64,000 nt of DNA from Aggregatilineales bacterium (GTDB taxonomy: Bacteria > Chloroflexota > Anaerolineae > Aggregatilineales > Ch27), in NCBI GenBank assembly GCA_029976025.1, contig JARKNX010000059.1:1-64000 (forward strand), in the 5' to 3' direction. A model generated the notes under the pieces. That model saw only the letters and a list, made by a program, of their open reading frames with translations. It did no database searches and had not been told where the DNA came from. The position numbers and the translations under genes were made by a program. Numbering within the stretch: position 1 is the stretch's first letter; each line of letters begins with the position of its first letter. Below, one piece after another: positions 51,054 to 59,722 of the stretch.

Positions 51054-52190
51054 TCAGCCGTGCGGCAGCCAGCGGCGGTACAGCGCGACGGTCTCCTCGA
51101 TCATCCGCGCGGCGCTGAAGTGCGCCTCCAGCCGGGCGCGGCCCGCTTCCCCCATGCGTGTCCGGCGCTCTGAATCGGCGAGCAGGGCGGTCAGCGCCGC
51201 GGCCAGCGCTTCGGAATCCCGCACCGGGCAGAGCAGGCCGGTCTCGCCCGCGACGACGATCTCGGGGATGGCGCTGACGGCGCTGCCGATGACCGGCACG
51301 GCCTGGGCCATCGCCTCCAGCAGCACCAGGCCGAACCCTTCCCGCAGGCTGGGCATCAGGAAGCAGTCCAGCGCGGCGAAGATCGGCGTCGGGTCAGGCC
51401 GCCAGCCCAGGAAGTGGACGCGCCCCTCCAGGCCGAGCGACGCGGTCTGTGCCTCCAGATCAGGCCGCAGCGGGCCATCCCCGGCGATAACGAGATGCGC
51501 CGTCGGGAAGTGCCCGGCAACCCCGGCGAAAGCGTCCAGCGCGTAGGGGATGCCCTTCGGTTCGATCAGCCGGCAGACCATGCCGATCAGGAGCGTCTCC
51601 GGTGCGAGGTTTAGCTCGCTCTGCAGAGCGCGGCGGGAGTCCGCTCTGTCCAGCAACGGGGTCGGTGACAGTCCGTAATGAATTGTCTGTACGCGGTCAG
51701 GCGGCGCGCCTTCCACCGCGATGGAGAAGCGGCGAATCGCTTCTGAGATGGCGATCCCGCCCTGCGCCATGTGCCATAGCGCGCGGTTGATCTGGCGGTA
51801 CGGGGTCTTGCGGCGGAAGGTATCATCGTTGTGGCGCGAGGTCAGCACGACCGGGACCCCGGCCAGCCGCGCCGCCGATATACCGTGCAGGTCAGCGTGT
51901 ATCAGGTGGGTGTGGACGATAGCGGGGCGGGAGGCGCGAAAATGGCGCCTGAGACTCAGGAGCAGGATCGGATCGGCGTCGGCCCGGATAGGCAGGCGCT
52001 CCACTGGAATATGGCGCGTGGCGGCGGCGTCCATGAAGTCATCCACTACGGCGCCTGGCTTTACCAGCGCCAGAAAGCGGGCGTCGAAGCCATTCTCGCG
52101 CAGGCCGGGCAGCAGGGTGAGCAGATGATTCTCAGCCCCGGCGATGCCGGCGATTTTGATGACGTGGAAGACCAGCGGTGAGTTGGTCAT
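51054..52190 (-). CDS. GT4 family glycosyltransferase
   Basis: A 378-residue GT-B transferase. Landmarks are IKIAGIAGAENHLLTLLPGL (11-30), HTHLIHADLHGISAARLAGV, GMVCRLIEPKGIPYALDAFA (about 203) and the E-x7-E signature in REGFGLVLLEAMAQAVPVIG (about 285). It lies 152 bp upstream of the other GT4 gene and probably works on the same glycan. Confidence 0.87.
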   Translation of the reverse strand: MTNSPLVFHVIKIAGIAGAENHLLTLLPGLRENGFDARFLALVKPGAVVDDFMDAAATRHIPVERLPIRADADPILLLSLRRHFRASRPAIVHTHLIHADLHGISAARLAGVPVVLTSRHNDDTFRRKTPYRQINRALWHMAQGGIAISEAIRRFSIAVEGAPPDRVQTIHYGLSPTPLLDRADSRRALQSELNLAPETLLIGMVCRLIEPKGIPYALDAFAGVAGHFPTAHLVIAGDGPLRPDLEAQTASLGLEGRVHFLGWRPDPTPIFAALDCFLMPSLREGFGLVLLEAMAQAVPVIGSAVSAIPEIVVAGETGLLCPVRDSEALAAALTALLADSERRTRMGEAGRARLEAHFSAARMIEETVALYRRWLPHG

Positions 52191-52344
52191 CTGGGCAATA
52201 CCTCATATTCGTCACTGGCGCTGTACAACAGGGAGCCGATTCGGGATGAGCGAACAGGCAGGGCTGACTTCCTGCGCCCGCTGCTCGCTTTTCCTCACTG
52301 TGTTGCGAGTCTACCAGAGAAGCGCCGCCGCGTCAGGCACCCCC

Positions 52345-53835
52345 TCAGGAGGCGGGATTCAGCGCATAGATGATGTAGGCGTCGCCCCGCGCCATGACCG
52401 GATAAGTCGCGTCGAGATAGTCCATCAGGTCGGGCTGCAAATCTGCTTCGGGAAGAGACGAGATGACGAAGTAGCGATAGTCGTTCTCAGCCAGCATGGC
52501 CTCCAAGCGCTCTTGTGCCGGGGGACGCGCCACCCCCATGATCTTTGCCGCGTAGAGATCACTATAGCCTGGCCAGCTTGTCCCGGCGATCTCGCCGTAA
52601 TAGCGCAGGAAGGTACCGTAATCACCGGTTAGAAAGATCGCGTCCGGGCTGTGCTCGATCTCTTCTCCGATGATGCGGGCGGAATCGATCGCCGCCTGCT
52701 GCTCTTCGGTCACGACCGTCGTCGGCAAATACCGGATCAGCCCGGCGATCACGATCGCGAGTACCGCGCCGCTCGCGAGCAGATGGGCCGTCCGGGCGGC
52801 CTTCGGCCTCACCCGTGCCAGCAGGCCGTCCACCACACCGCTGATGGACAGCGCGGCGATGGGGATCAGCGGCAAGCTGTAGTAGTTGTGGGTGAAGATA
52901 GGGTAGTTCGCCAGCAGGCCGAAGATGAGATAGGCCAGCCACAGGCTGCGGAGTACCGCCGCCTGGCGCGGCTGGCGCGTCGTCAGCAGCGCCTGAATGG
53001 ACAGGATGAAGGGGATGAGGCCGATCACCTCGAGCATCCTGAACGGCCAGTTGATCCAGTACTGCGGGTTTGTCCACAGGCCCGGCATGAAGAGATTGCC
53101 GGTCTGTCCCCGCAGGAATCCGGCGACAAACAACCCGTAAGCATAATAAAGTGCGGTGGGCAGCAGGCTCACCAGGCCGAACGCGATCGTGTGCGGGTTG
53201 CGGATCGCCCGCCGCCAGCCGAAGGTGACCACGGCCAGCCAGGCGTACAGCGGGAAGAGGAAGAACGCCGCCAGCGGCAGCACGAAGATAGCCAGGGCGG
53301 AGGTCACCGCCGCGGCCATCAGGGCCGGCCAGGTCGGGCGGTCGAAATAGCGGAGCAGGGCGTACATGCCGGCCACCATCAGCGCGACCATCAGCGGGTT
53401 GGGCTGAAAGCTCCGCGAAGCCGCGATGCCGTAGGGCGCGAAGAGGTAGAAGGCCGTGGCTACCAGAGCGGCTTCCGCCCGGAAGAGCCGCCGGCCCAGC
53501 AGGTAGAGGAAGAAGCCGCCGACTACCCAGGATAGCGCGGCGATGGTGCGCGGTATCCACAGCGCCTCCTGACCCGCAATCAGATAACCGGCCAGCGCCG
53601 CCGCCTGAAGCACCGGCGGCTCCAGGGGGGCTGGCTGGTTCTGGCGGGCGATATCCAGCCGCCAGGCGGGGGTATCCGGTTGTGCCTCCAGGAAAAGCGG
53701 GCGCACCATGAAGGCGGAATAATACTGGCGGGTGGTATGGAAGTCGTTGGAAGGGCTGCCTATGGCGTACAGCCGGACGGCCAGCGCCAGCGCGAACAGA
53801 ATTACAAGCAGGACTCTTGAGAGTCGTCCGGACAT
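52345..53835 (-). CDS. GT39-like membrane glycosyltransferase
   Basis: A 496-residue membrane protein with about ten helices. After the first (8-24), the loop carries SNDFHTTRQYYSA (29-41), where GT39-type proteins have their catalytic acidic residue; D31 could serve. The C-terminal 100 residues are soluble (EEQQAAIDSARIIGEEIEHS, then GTFLRYYGEIAGTSWPGYSD). It is 12 bp downstream of the pectinacetylesterase-like gene and in the same minus-strand unit. Confidence 0.78.
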   Translation of the reverse strand: MSGRLSRVLLVILFALALAVRLYAIGSPSNDFHTTRQYYSAFMVRPLFLEAQPDTPAWRLDIARQNQPAPLEPPVLQAAALAGYLIAGQEALWIPRTIAALSWVVGGFFLYLLGRRLFRAEAALVATAFYLFAPYGIAASRSFQPNPLMVALMVAGMYALLRYFDRPTWPALMAAAVTSALAIFVLPLAAFFLFPLYAWLAVVTFGWRRAIRNPHTIAFGLVSLLPTALYYAYGLFVAGFLRGQTGNLFMPGLWTNPQYWINWPFRMLEVIGLIPFILSIQALLTTRQPRQAAVLRSLWLAYLIFGLLANYPIFTHNYYSLPLIPIAALSISGVVDGLLARVRPKAARTAHLLASGAVLAIVIAGLIRYLPTTVVTEEQQAAIDSARIIGEEIEHSPDAIFLTGDYGTFLRYYGEIAGTSWPGYSDLYAAKIMGVARPPAQERLEAMLAENDYRYFVISSLPEADLQPDLMDYLDATYPVMARGDAYIIYALNPAS

Positions 53836-53847
53836 CGTCTCCTCCGA

Positions 53848-54927
53848 CTAACCGGGGGCGGGCGACTCAAACCACAGCGGGAAGTCCGGCGGGTACACAT
53901 TCCACACTTCGTCGCCGCTGGCCAGCGCCGCCACCCAGTCGCGGACGCCCGCGCCGTCCAGCCCCATCGTGTAGAAGTCCTGGCGCGGAGTGATGCAGTG
54001 GGTGTCGCCGCGAACCGTGTAGGAGCGGAAGTTGGGGATCGTCGTGTGGATATTGAGCAGGTTGCCGAGCAGCGTGCCCTCGTACTGCGCCGCGTCGGTG
54101 CCCATCAGGGAGAGATAAAACGCCTGGATCTGGTCGGCGGTGGCGTTGAACTCGGCGAAGCGCGCGCCGGGCAGGGCGGCTCCGGCGGCGTCAGTCAGTG
54201 CCTCAAAGGACAGGGTATCCGCCGTCAGACCGGCGAAAGCGCGGCTCTGCGCCGCCGTATTCGCCGTCCCCCAGGCGCTGAACAGGGTCGGCAGATCCCC
54301 CCGGTAGCCGCCTGCCGAATCATTGAAGACGACCAGCGGCGCGCGCGGGTAGCGGGCGGCCACAAATGGCGCGTGGAAGACCGCCGCCGGCCCGCCGGCG
54401 CTGCATCCGGCCATGAAGATCGAAGTCGGCGCGGCCAGATTGCGGTAAATCCAGTTGAGCGCCGCCCCGGCGTTCACCGCGCCGCGGTGCTCAATCCGGA
54501 CCGTATTGCCCGGCGTGGTCGGGTAGTCCACCGCCCGGTTGCCGGTGTGAAAGTCGGCGCTGCAGTAGGGGACATAGACGATGGTGTAATCGGTGAAGGG
54601 GTTGCGCGGGTCGGCCAGGTTGAAGATGCCATTGCCGTGTTCCGGCACAGGCGGGGGGACCGACCCCGTCTCCTCGCCGACGTTCGAATCGAAAACTTGC
54701 AGGTTGATACAGGTATTGGTATCCCAGCAGGCTCCGCCGCCCTGGAAGTAGATCAGCAGACGGTTGGTCGCGCCGTAGTGGACCAGGAAGCGGTACGGCG
54801 AGCCATCGGCGCAGCGAGTCGCGCCGCCGGGCGTGATGATATTCCAGCTCCCGTCCGCCTGTGCGGACGAAGCGAGAATCAGGACGGTGAGGCAGACTGC
54901 CAGCAATAATGCCGCTTTCTTGATCAT
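53848..54927 (-). CDS. Secreted pectinacetylesterase-family (Notum-like) hydrolase
   Basis: A 359-residue exported alpha/beta hydrolase. A signal peptide (MIKKAALLLAVCLTVLILAS, cut near AQA-24) precedes the family core: YFQGGGACWD (about 79-88), YVPYCSADFHTG (about 138-149), the nucleophile elbow GCSAGGPAA (about 188, S within GCSAGG), and a late D and H (GLDGAGVRD and DTHCITPRQD). Members remove acetyl or acyl groups from glycans or, in animals, from Wnt. Here deacetylation of a surface or environmental polysaccharide is plausible. Confidence 0.85.
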   Translation of the reverse strand: MIKKAALLLAVCLTVLILASSAQADGSWNIITPGGATRCADGSPYRFLVHYGATNRLLIYFQGGGACWDTNTCINLQVFDSNVGEETGSVPPPVPEHGNGIFNLADPRNPFTDYTIVYVPYCSADFHTGNRAVDYPTTPGNTVRIEHRGAVNAGAALNWIYRNLAAPTSIFMAGCSAGGPAAVFHAPFVAARYPRAPLVVFNDSAGGYRGDLPTLFSAWGTANTAAQSRAFAGLTADTLSFEALTDAAGAALPGARFAEFNATADQIQAFYLSLMGTDAAQYEGTLLGNLLNIHTTIPNFRSYTVRGDTHCITPRQDFYTMGLDGAGVRDWVAALASGDEVWNVYPPDFPLWFESPAPG

Positions 54928-54947
54928 AGGGGCCTCTGGGAATTGGA

Positions 54948-55787
54948 CTAGGCGCGCTCGACGCGCTCGATCTGGACGCGCAGCAGCGGGCGCTCTTCCA
55001 GGCCGCCCTGGCCGTCCTCAAGCTGGACAAAGCCCTGTTCGCGCTCCATGAAGGTGTAGAACTGAAGCAATCCCTCGCCGACCTGGGCCTGAATCGCCCG
55101 GGTGACAGCCTCCACCCGGCCAGCCGACACGAAGAGGGTGTAGTGCGTCTCACCGGAATAGCCGACGAAGCCTTCCGCACCCTCGACTTCCGTCACGATC
55201 CGGGACAATTCGTTGGCGGCGTACCGCAGCACTTCGTTGCCGGTGATGAAATCATACCGGGCGCGGAAGGAGTCGAAGTGCAGCAGGGTGACCGTCAGCT
55301 CGACCCAGCCGGCCTGCTGGCCCAGCTCGCGCCGTTTCTCCTCGATCAGGGCGGCAGCGGGCAGGCCGGTGACGGCGTCGATCAGCCCCTCGCGGCGGGA
55401 GCGCTGCATAGCGTTGCGCATGCGCAGCGCCAGAATCTCCACGTCAAACGGGCGGGCGATCACGTCGTCGGCGCCTTCAGCCAGCAGTTGATTCTGGCGG
55501 CGGGTATCCTGAAAGTCAGCGATAAACATGACCGGGATGTGCGCCGTGAGGGGGGCGCGGCGCAGGCGGCGGAAGACTTCCAGCCCATCGACGCCGCCCA
55601 GGGTGGCCGCCAGCAGCACAATATCCGGGCGCTGCCGCAGCGCCAGCTCCAGCCCGGCGTCCATGGTGCTGGCAATCAACACCGTTACGCCCCGCTGTCG
55701 AAAGTGAGATTCCAGCGGCACGGTGACGTCTTCGCCGGAGTCGATGATCAGGATTCGACTCTGCGAGCCCTCCTGTTGCTCTGTCAT
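54948..55787 (-). CDS. Degenerate receiver plus degenerate GGDEF-like protein
   Basis: A 279-residue protein. The first 120 residues have a CheY-like receiver fold (ILIIDSGEDV, then RPDIVLLAATLGGVDGLEVF, and ARPFD), but the phosphoacceptor Asp is A60, the conserved Thr is A90 and the Lys is R112. The C-terminal part (about 138-265) resembles GGDEF (VTGLPAAALIEEKRRELGQQ, LLHFDSFRARYDFITGNEVL), with the active-site loop reading YSGETH. It is therefore unlikely to be phosphorylated or to make cyclic-di-GMP, and may be a protein-protein or ligand sensor. It is 12 bp downstream of gatC. Confidence 0.8.
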   Translation of the reverse strand: MTEQQEGSQSRILIIDSGEDVTVPLESHFRQRGVTVLIASTMDAGLELALRQRPDIVLLAATLGGVDGLEVFRRLRRAPLTAHIPVMFIADFQDTRRQNQLLAEGADDVIARPFDVEILALRMRNAMQRSRREGLIDAVTGLPAAALIEEKRRELGQQAGWVELTVTLLHFDSFRARYDFITGNEVLRYAANELSRIVTEVEGAEGFVGYSGETHYTLFVSAGRVEAVTRAIQAQVGEGLLQFYTFMEREQGFVQLEDGQGGLEERPLLRVQIERVERA

Positions 55788-55799
55788 AAGTGTCGCTCC

Positions 55800-56096
55800 C
55801 TAGGGGCTTTCGTCCAGTATGGCGGGGACGCGGAACTGGTCAGCCGCGGCGTCTGGCGCGTTAGCCAGGGCTTCCGCCGTCGGCAGCGAGGCGACGACCT
55901 GATCGGGCCGAAGCACGTTGCTGAGCGGGAGGACGGACGCCGTCGGCGGGACGGCGGAGGTATCTACCTCGCGGAGTTGTTCCACAGAAGCCAGGATAGC
56001 GGAGAGCTGGTCGGCGAAGGTGGCGATCTCCTCCTCCGTCAGATCGAGCTTGGCCAGATCGGCGATATGCTCGACCTGCTCGTGGCTGATGGTCAT
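55800..56096 (-). CDS. gatC: Aspartyl/glutamyl-tRNA amidotransferase subunit C
   Basis: A 98-residue subunit that holds GatA and GatB together. It begins MTISHEQVEHIADLAKLDLT and ends with the typical LRPDQV and FRVPAIL segments. It heads a minus-strand unit with the receiver-like gene rather than with gatA. Confidence 0.92.
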   Translation of the reverse strand: MTISHEQVEHIADLAKLDLTEEEIATFADQLSAILASVEQLREVDTSAVPPTASVLPLSNVLRPDQVVASLPTAEALANAPDAAADQFRVPAILDESP

Positions 56097-56373
56097 GGGC
56101 TGGCATTCCTTTCACGGCCGGCGGATGCCCGGTATTTTGTGCGTGGGATAAGTATAGCCAGAATCGCTCTGTGGAAAAGCCGGGAAAGACAGGGGGTCAG
56201 AGCGCGCGCAGCGGGCAACCGGAGAGGGATCGCTGTCCCGTACCCCTGCGGCCTGTATCCGCCGGATGGCTGGCGCGAAGCGGAAATCGCCCTTACAATG
56301 GCGGTGTAAACCCGATTTCATCAGGTGGAGCGGACCAAACGCCCCTGCCCGTAGCCTGCGACGCGCTGTGATC

Positions 56374-57228
56374 ATGACCCTGAAACCACCGTCATTCGAA
56401 GAAATCATCGCCCACAAGAAGCGCCGGATTGCCCAGAGTCAGGTCGTCACGCCGCTGGACAGCCTCCGCGCGCTGGCCCGGATGCAGGGCAGGCCGCAGG
56501 ATGTCGGCAGCTATATCCGCGATAACCGTATCGCGCTGCTGGCCCGCGTGATGAATCCGGCGGCGCGCAAGTTCGCCGATCCTGAGGCGCAGGAAAACCC
56601 GTATGACCCGGTGATGATCGCCCGCCGGCTGGTCCGGCAGGGGGCGCAGGCGCTGATGGTCTCCACCGATGAGCTGTATCATGGCGGCAGCGTCTCTCAC
56701 CTGACGCTGGTGGCGAACGCCGTCGATGTGCCTGTGATTCGGTCCGACTATATCCTGGACGAATATCAGATTGTCGAGACGCGGGCGGCGGGCGCCGACG
56801 GCCTGATCATCGTCCCGGCCCTGCTGGATGCCGACCGGCTGCGCAGCCTGATCTCGATCGCCCAGCGCAACCTGATGACGGCGATCGCCAAGGTACATAA
56901 CGAGGAGGAGCTGGCCAGGGTGCTGCCGTTCGAGCCGGGCCTGATCGCCCTCGACAACCGCGATCAGATTACCGGTGTGCTGGACTTCGATACGTCCAGC
57001 CGCCTGCTGGAGATGGTGCCGGGGCATATTTCTATCCTGGTGATGGGCGGGCTGCGCTCTCCACACGATGTTTCGCGGGTGATGACCGGCGCGGACGGCG
57101 TGCTGGTCAACCAGGACCTGCTGCTGGCGCCCGATTCGGCGGCGGCTATTCGCAGCTTGCTCGGCATCAAAGACCGGTCCGGACGTCGAAAACCGGACCT
57201 GCCTCCTTCCTCTCCGCCCGGTCTGTAG
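56374..57228 (+). CDS. Indole-3-glycerol-phosphate synthase (TrpC)-like protein with lost active site
   Basis: A 284-residue TIM-barrel protein clearly related to TrpC over its length: SFEEIIAHKKRRIAQS, MVSTDELYHGGSVSHL, VIRSDYILDEYQIVETRAAG and GADGLIIVPALLDADRLRSL. The catalytic set is gone: the EVK of the first loop reads ARVM (57-60), the Lys of LRKDF is S124, the Glu of VEVH is K173, the first Asn of NNR is D194, and the ESG loop reads MGG. It cannot be a normal TrpC. No other trp gene is near. The ATG at 56374 gives the conserved start. Confidence 0.82.
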   Translation: MTLKPPSFEEIIAHKKRRIAQSQVVTPLDSLRALARMQGRPQDVGSYIRDNRIALLARVMNPAARKFADPEAQENPYDPVMIARRLVRQGAQALMVSTDELYHGGSVSHLTLVANAVDVPVIRSDYILDEYQIVETRAAGADGLIIVPALLDADRLRSLISIAQRNLMTAIAKVHNEEELARVLPFEPGLIALDNRDQITGVLDFDTSSRLLEMVPGHISILVMGGLRSPHDVSRVMTGADGVLVNQDLLLAPDSAAAIRSLLGIKDRSGRRKPDLPPSSPPGL

Positions 57229-57260
57229 GGCGGCCCGCGGGCAGGGGGGTGTTCTCGCCC

Positions 57261-57289
57261 TGCACAGGATAGAACCTTTGTGCTATAAT
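57261..57289 (+). promoter_or_regulatory. Promoter for ssb
   Basis: An extended -10 (TGCTATAAT, 57281-57289) has TGCACA (57261-57266) 17 bp before the hexamer. The transcript would have about 78 nt of leader. Confidence 0.7.
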
Positions 57290-57373
57290 AATAGCAGAGG
57301 AAGATCCGCCGTTTTTGACTTTTGAAGCTGTAGAGCCGCAACGCACCTGTTCAGGCTCAAGGAGAAGGTTTTT

Positions 57374-57787
57374 ATGTATCAGTACACGGTGATTGTAGGG
57401 AATGTAGGCCGCGACCCGGAGATGCGCTATACAACCGGCGGGCGCGCTGTCTGTGACTTTTCGGTAGCTGTCAGCCGCCGCTGGACCGATCGCAATAGCA
57501 GCGAGCAGAAGGAAAAGACGACCTGGTTCCGCGTCACCTGCTGGGACAAGCTGGCCGAGACAGTCAACCAGTACGTCACCAAAGGGCGGCAGGTGCTGGT
57601 CACCGGCGAGGTGGACGCTTCGGCCTGGGTCGGGCAGGACGGCGAAGCGCGGGCCACGTTGGAGTTGACCGCGCGCGATGTCAAGTTCCTGGGCCGGCGC
57701 GAGGGCGGCGACGAGTACGGCTATAGCGGCCAGGATTCGTCCGGTCACGGCCCCTCCACCGCCGACCTGCAGGATATCCCGTTTTAG
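57374..57787 (+). CDS. ssb: Single-stranded DNA-binding protein
   Basis: A 137-residue OB-fold protein that coats single-stranded DNA. Residues 1-108 hold the fold (YTVIVGNVGRDPEMRYTTGG, TTWFRVTCWDKLAETVNQYV, LELTARDVKFLGRR). A short glycine/serine linker leads to the conserved C-terminal tail ADLQDIPF, which recruits repair and replication partners. The sequence GGAGAAGG lies 5 nt before the ATG. It has its own promoter and terminator. Confidence 0.95.
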   Translation: MYQYTVIVGNVGRDPEMRYTTGGRAVCDFSVAVSRRWTDRNSSEQKEKTTWFRVTCWDKLAETVNQYVTKGRQVLVTGEVDASAWVGQDGEARATLELTARDVKFLGRREGGDEYGYSGQDSSGHGPSTADLQDIPF

Positions 57788-57812
57788 CGGCCTGCCGCCG
57801 CCCGGCAGGCTC

Positions 57813-57845
57813 CGTCCGCCCCGACTGTGCGGCGGACGCCTTTTT
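57813..57845 (+). terminator. Rho-independent terminator of ssb
   Basis: CGTCCGCC/GGCGGACG (57813-57820 with 57831-57838) with a 10-nt loop is followed by CC and five T residues. Another hairpin (57790-57797 with 57803-57810) precedes it. Confidence 0.85.
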
Positions 57846-57854
57846 GAAGCCCCA

Positions 57855-57885
57855 CGATTCGCGGCGCGACCCGCGCCGCGAATCG
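57855..57885. repeat. 14-bp perfect inverted repeat
   Basis: A 14-bp arm (57855-57868) and its exact inverse (57872-57885) flank a 3-nt loop, 20 bp before the DUF3467 start. With no T-run it may be an operator or a leader hairpin. Confidence 0.6.
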
Positions 57886-57905
57886 CGGTGATTGTGAGTG
57901 ACGGT

Positions 57906-58313
57906 ATGACGACTGGACCCGCCAAACATCCCCCCAAGCCTCAGGCTCAGGTGCAACTGGAGATTCCGGCCATGCTGGGGGCGCAGTATGTGAACTTCGC
58001 TATGCTCACCCATTCGCTGTCGGAGATTGTCTTCGACTTCGCCCAGATTCTGCCTAACACGCCCAAGGCGCGGGTGACTGTCCGCGTGATCATGACGCCG
58101 ACGAATGCCCGGCTGCTGCACAAGGCGCTTGGCGAGAGCCTGGCCAAATACGAAGCCGCCCACGGCGAGATCAAAGTGCCGCCTTCCCTGGCCGATCAGC
58201 TCTTCATGCGGCTGGGAGGGATCACTACCGCCGAGACGGATGCGGAGCCACCTGAGACGCCGCCGGACAGCCCGCCGCCCGCCGACCCGGCCAGCGGGGA
58301 AGGGCAGTCATGA
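57906..58313 (+). CDS. DUF3467 protein
   Basis: A 135-residue protein with the DUF3467 core (VQLEIPAMLGAQYVNFAMLT, SEIVFDFAQILPNTPKARVT, RVIMTPTNARLLHKALGESL). A proline-rich acidic tail follows. The family is small, widespread and of unknown function. Its stop overlaps the start of the translin-like gene by 4 bp (ATGA), linking the two in translation. A GTG 12 bp upstream is an alternative start. Confidence 0.8.
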   Translation: MTTGPAKHPPKPQAQVQLEIPAMLGAQYVNFAMLTHSLSEIVFDFAQILPNTPKARVTVRVIMTPTNARLLHKALGESLAKYEAAHGEIKVPPSLADQLFMRLGGITTAETDAEPPETPPDSPPPADPASGEGQS

Positions 58314-58957
58314 AGAACCTCGACACTATTGCCGCCGCCATCCACACCGAATTTGAGATCGTCAACGCCCGGCGTGACGCGGCGCTGGGCCAGTCGCGCG
58401 AGCTGATCCGCCACTGTGCTGAGCTGATCCGCGCCGTGCATCACCACCGCTGGCCGGATGTGGAGACGCAGCTTGTGTCGCTCCACGCGGCGGCGGACAG
58501 GCTGCGCGAGTCGGTGGCCGGGTATCCTGCCCTGGAGTACACCGGGTATACCCAGGACGCCTTCAAGGAGTATGCCGAAGCGATTCTGACTTATGCCCTG
58601 GTGCGCGGCGACGGCGAACTGCCGACACCCGGATCGCTGCGGGTGCTGCCGGAGACTTACCTCAACGGCCTGTGCGAGGCGGCTTCGGAGCTGCGTCGGC
58701 ATATCCTGGATTTGCTCGGCGCGGGCCAGATGGACGAAGCGGCCCGGCTGCTGGAAGCGATGGACACGATCTACACGCTCCTGTTCAGCTTCGGCTATCC
58801 GGATGCTATTACGGGCGGGCTGCGTCACCGGGTGGATCAGTTGCGCGGCGTCCTGGAGCGCACGCGCGGCGATGTCTCGGCCAGCCTGCGCCAGGAACGC
58901 CTGCTGGCCGCCATGCGCGGTTTCGAGTCGCGGCTGGGCCTGGAAGGCGAACAGTAG
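58310..58957 (+). CDS. Translin-family protein
   Basis: A 215-residue all-helical protein of the translin family: FEIVNARRDAALGQSRELIR (about 15-34), IRHCAELIRAVHHHRW, the conserved YTQDAFKEYAEAILTYALV, and LPETYLNGLCEAASELRRHI. Eukaryotic relatives bind RNA and DNA, and TRAX has RNase activity. The acidic residues that make up the TRAX-type active site cannot be confirmed here. It is coupled to the DUF3467 gene. Confidence 0.82.
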   Translation: MKNLDTIAAAIHTEFEIVNARRDAALGQSRELIRHCAELIRAVHHHRWPDVETQLVSLHAAADRLRESVAGYPALEYTGYTQDAFKEYAEAILTYALVRGDGELPTPGSLRVLPETYLNGLCEAASELRRHILDLLGAGQMDEAARLLEAMDTIYTLLFSFGYPDAITGGLRHRVDQLRGVLERTRGDVSASLRQERLLAAMRGFESRLGLEGEQ

Positions 58958-59059
58958 GGCGCTCACCAGTACCAGAAGGCCTTTGCCCGGCTGTTGAGGA
59001 GTGGCGTATACTCATTTCATAATAACAACACCGGCCTGTAGGCGGCAGCCAGAGCGATC

Positions 59060-59722
59060 ATGACGATATCCGAACGTTCTCACTCTTCTGAGCCGTACCT
59101 GACTGTGGTGGAGGGCGGCAATTCCCGCCGCCGCCTGGCGCTCACCAACTTCCCCTATACCCTGGGGCGGGCGCGCGACTGCGGCCTGGTGCTGGACCAG
59201 AACGGCGTCTCGCGCCTCCACGCGCGGCTGGACTTTGAGCACGAGCAGGTGACCGTGACTGATCTGGGCAGCACCAACGGCACGTATGTTAATAACCAGC
59301 GCATTGAAGCGCATAAGCCGCGCCGCCTTAAATCCGGCGACGTGATCAATCTGGGCGGCGAATGCCGGCTGGAGTTCGATGATCCGGCGGCTACGGCGAC
59401 TATCCCGCTGGTGAATCTGGCTATCCCCGGCCTGGTCCTGGAGGAAGGATCGGCGGCAGTCAGCATTGACGGCGTCTACCTGGATCCGCCGCTCAGCCCC
59501 GGCCAGTTTGTGCTGCTGCATTTGCTGGTCGAGCGCGCCGGGACGGTGGTCACGCGGGAGGAAATCCGTCAGACCGTGTGGGCTGAGGGCGAGATCGTCT
59601 CCGATCAGACTCTGGACGCCCTGGTCAGCCGGCTGCGCAGGCGGCTGGAGATGGCCGACCCGACGCACGAATACATCACCACGCGGCGCGGATTTGGCCT
59701 GATCTTCATGAACAAGGTCTGA
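59060..59722 (+). CDS. FHA domain fused to OmpR-type winged helix
   Basis: A 220-residue regulator. The FHA domain (about 15-108) has FPYTLGRARDCGLVLDQNGV, SRLHARL and DLGSTNGTYVNNQRI, all phosphothreonine contacts. The C-terminal winged helix (about 130-220) has LSPGQFVLLHLLVERAGTVV, then REEIRQTVW, SDQTLDALVSRLRRRLE and the TRRGFGLIF wing. This fusion should bind DNA in response to Ser/Thr phosphorylation. It is monocistronic, as a terminator-like region follows. Confidence 0.88.
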   Translation: MTISERSHSSEPYLTVVEGGNSRRRLALTNFPYTLGRARDCGLVLDQNGVSRLHARLDFEHEQVTVTDLGSTNGTYVNNQRIEAHKPRRLKSGDVINLGGECRLEFDDPAATATIPLVNLAIPGLVLEEGSAAVSIDGVYLDPPLSPGQFVLLHLLVERAGTVVTREEIRQTVWAEGEIVSDQTLDALVSRLRRRLEMADPTHEYITTRRGFGLIFMNKV

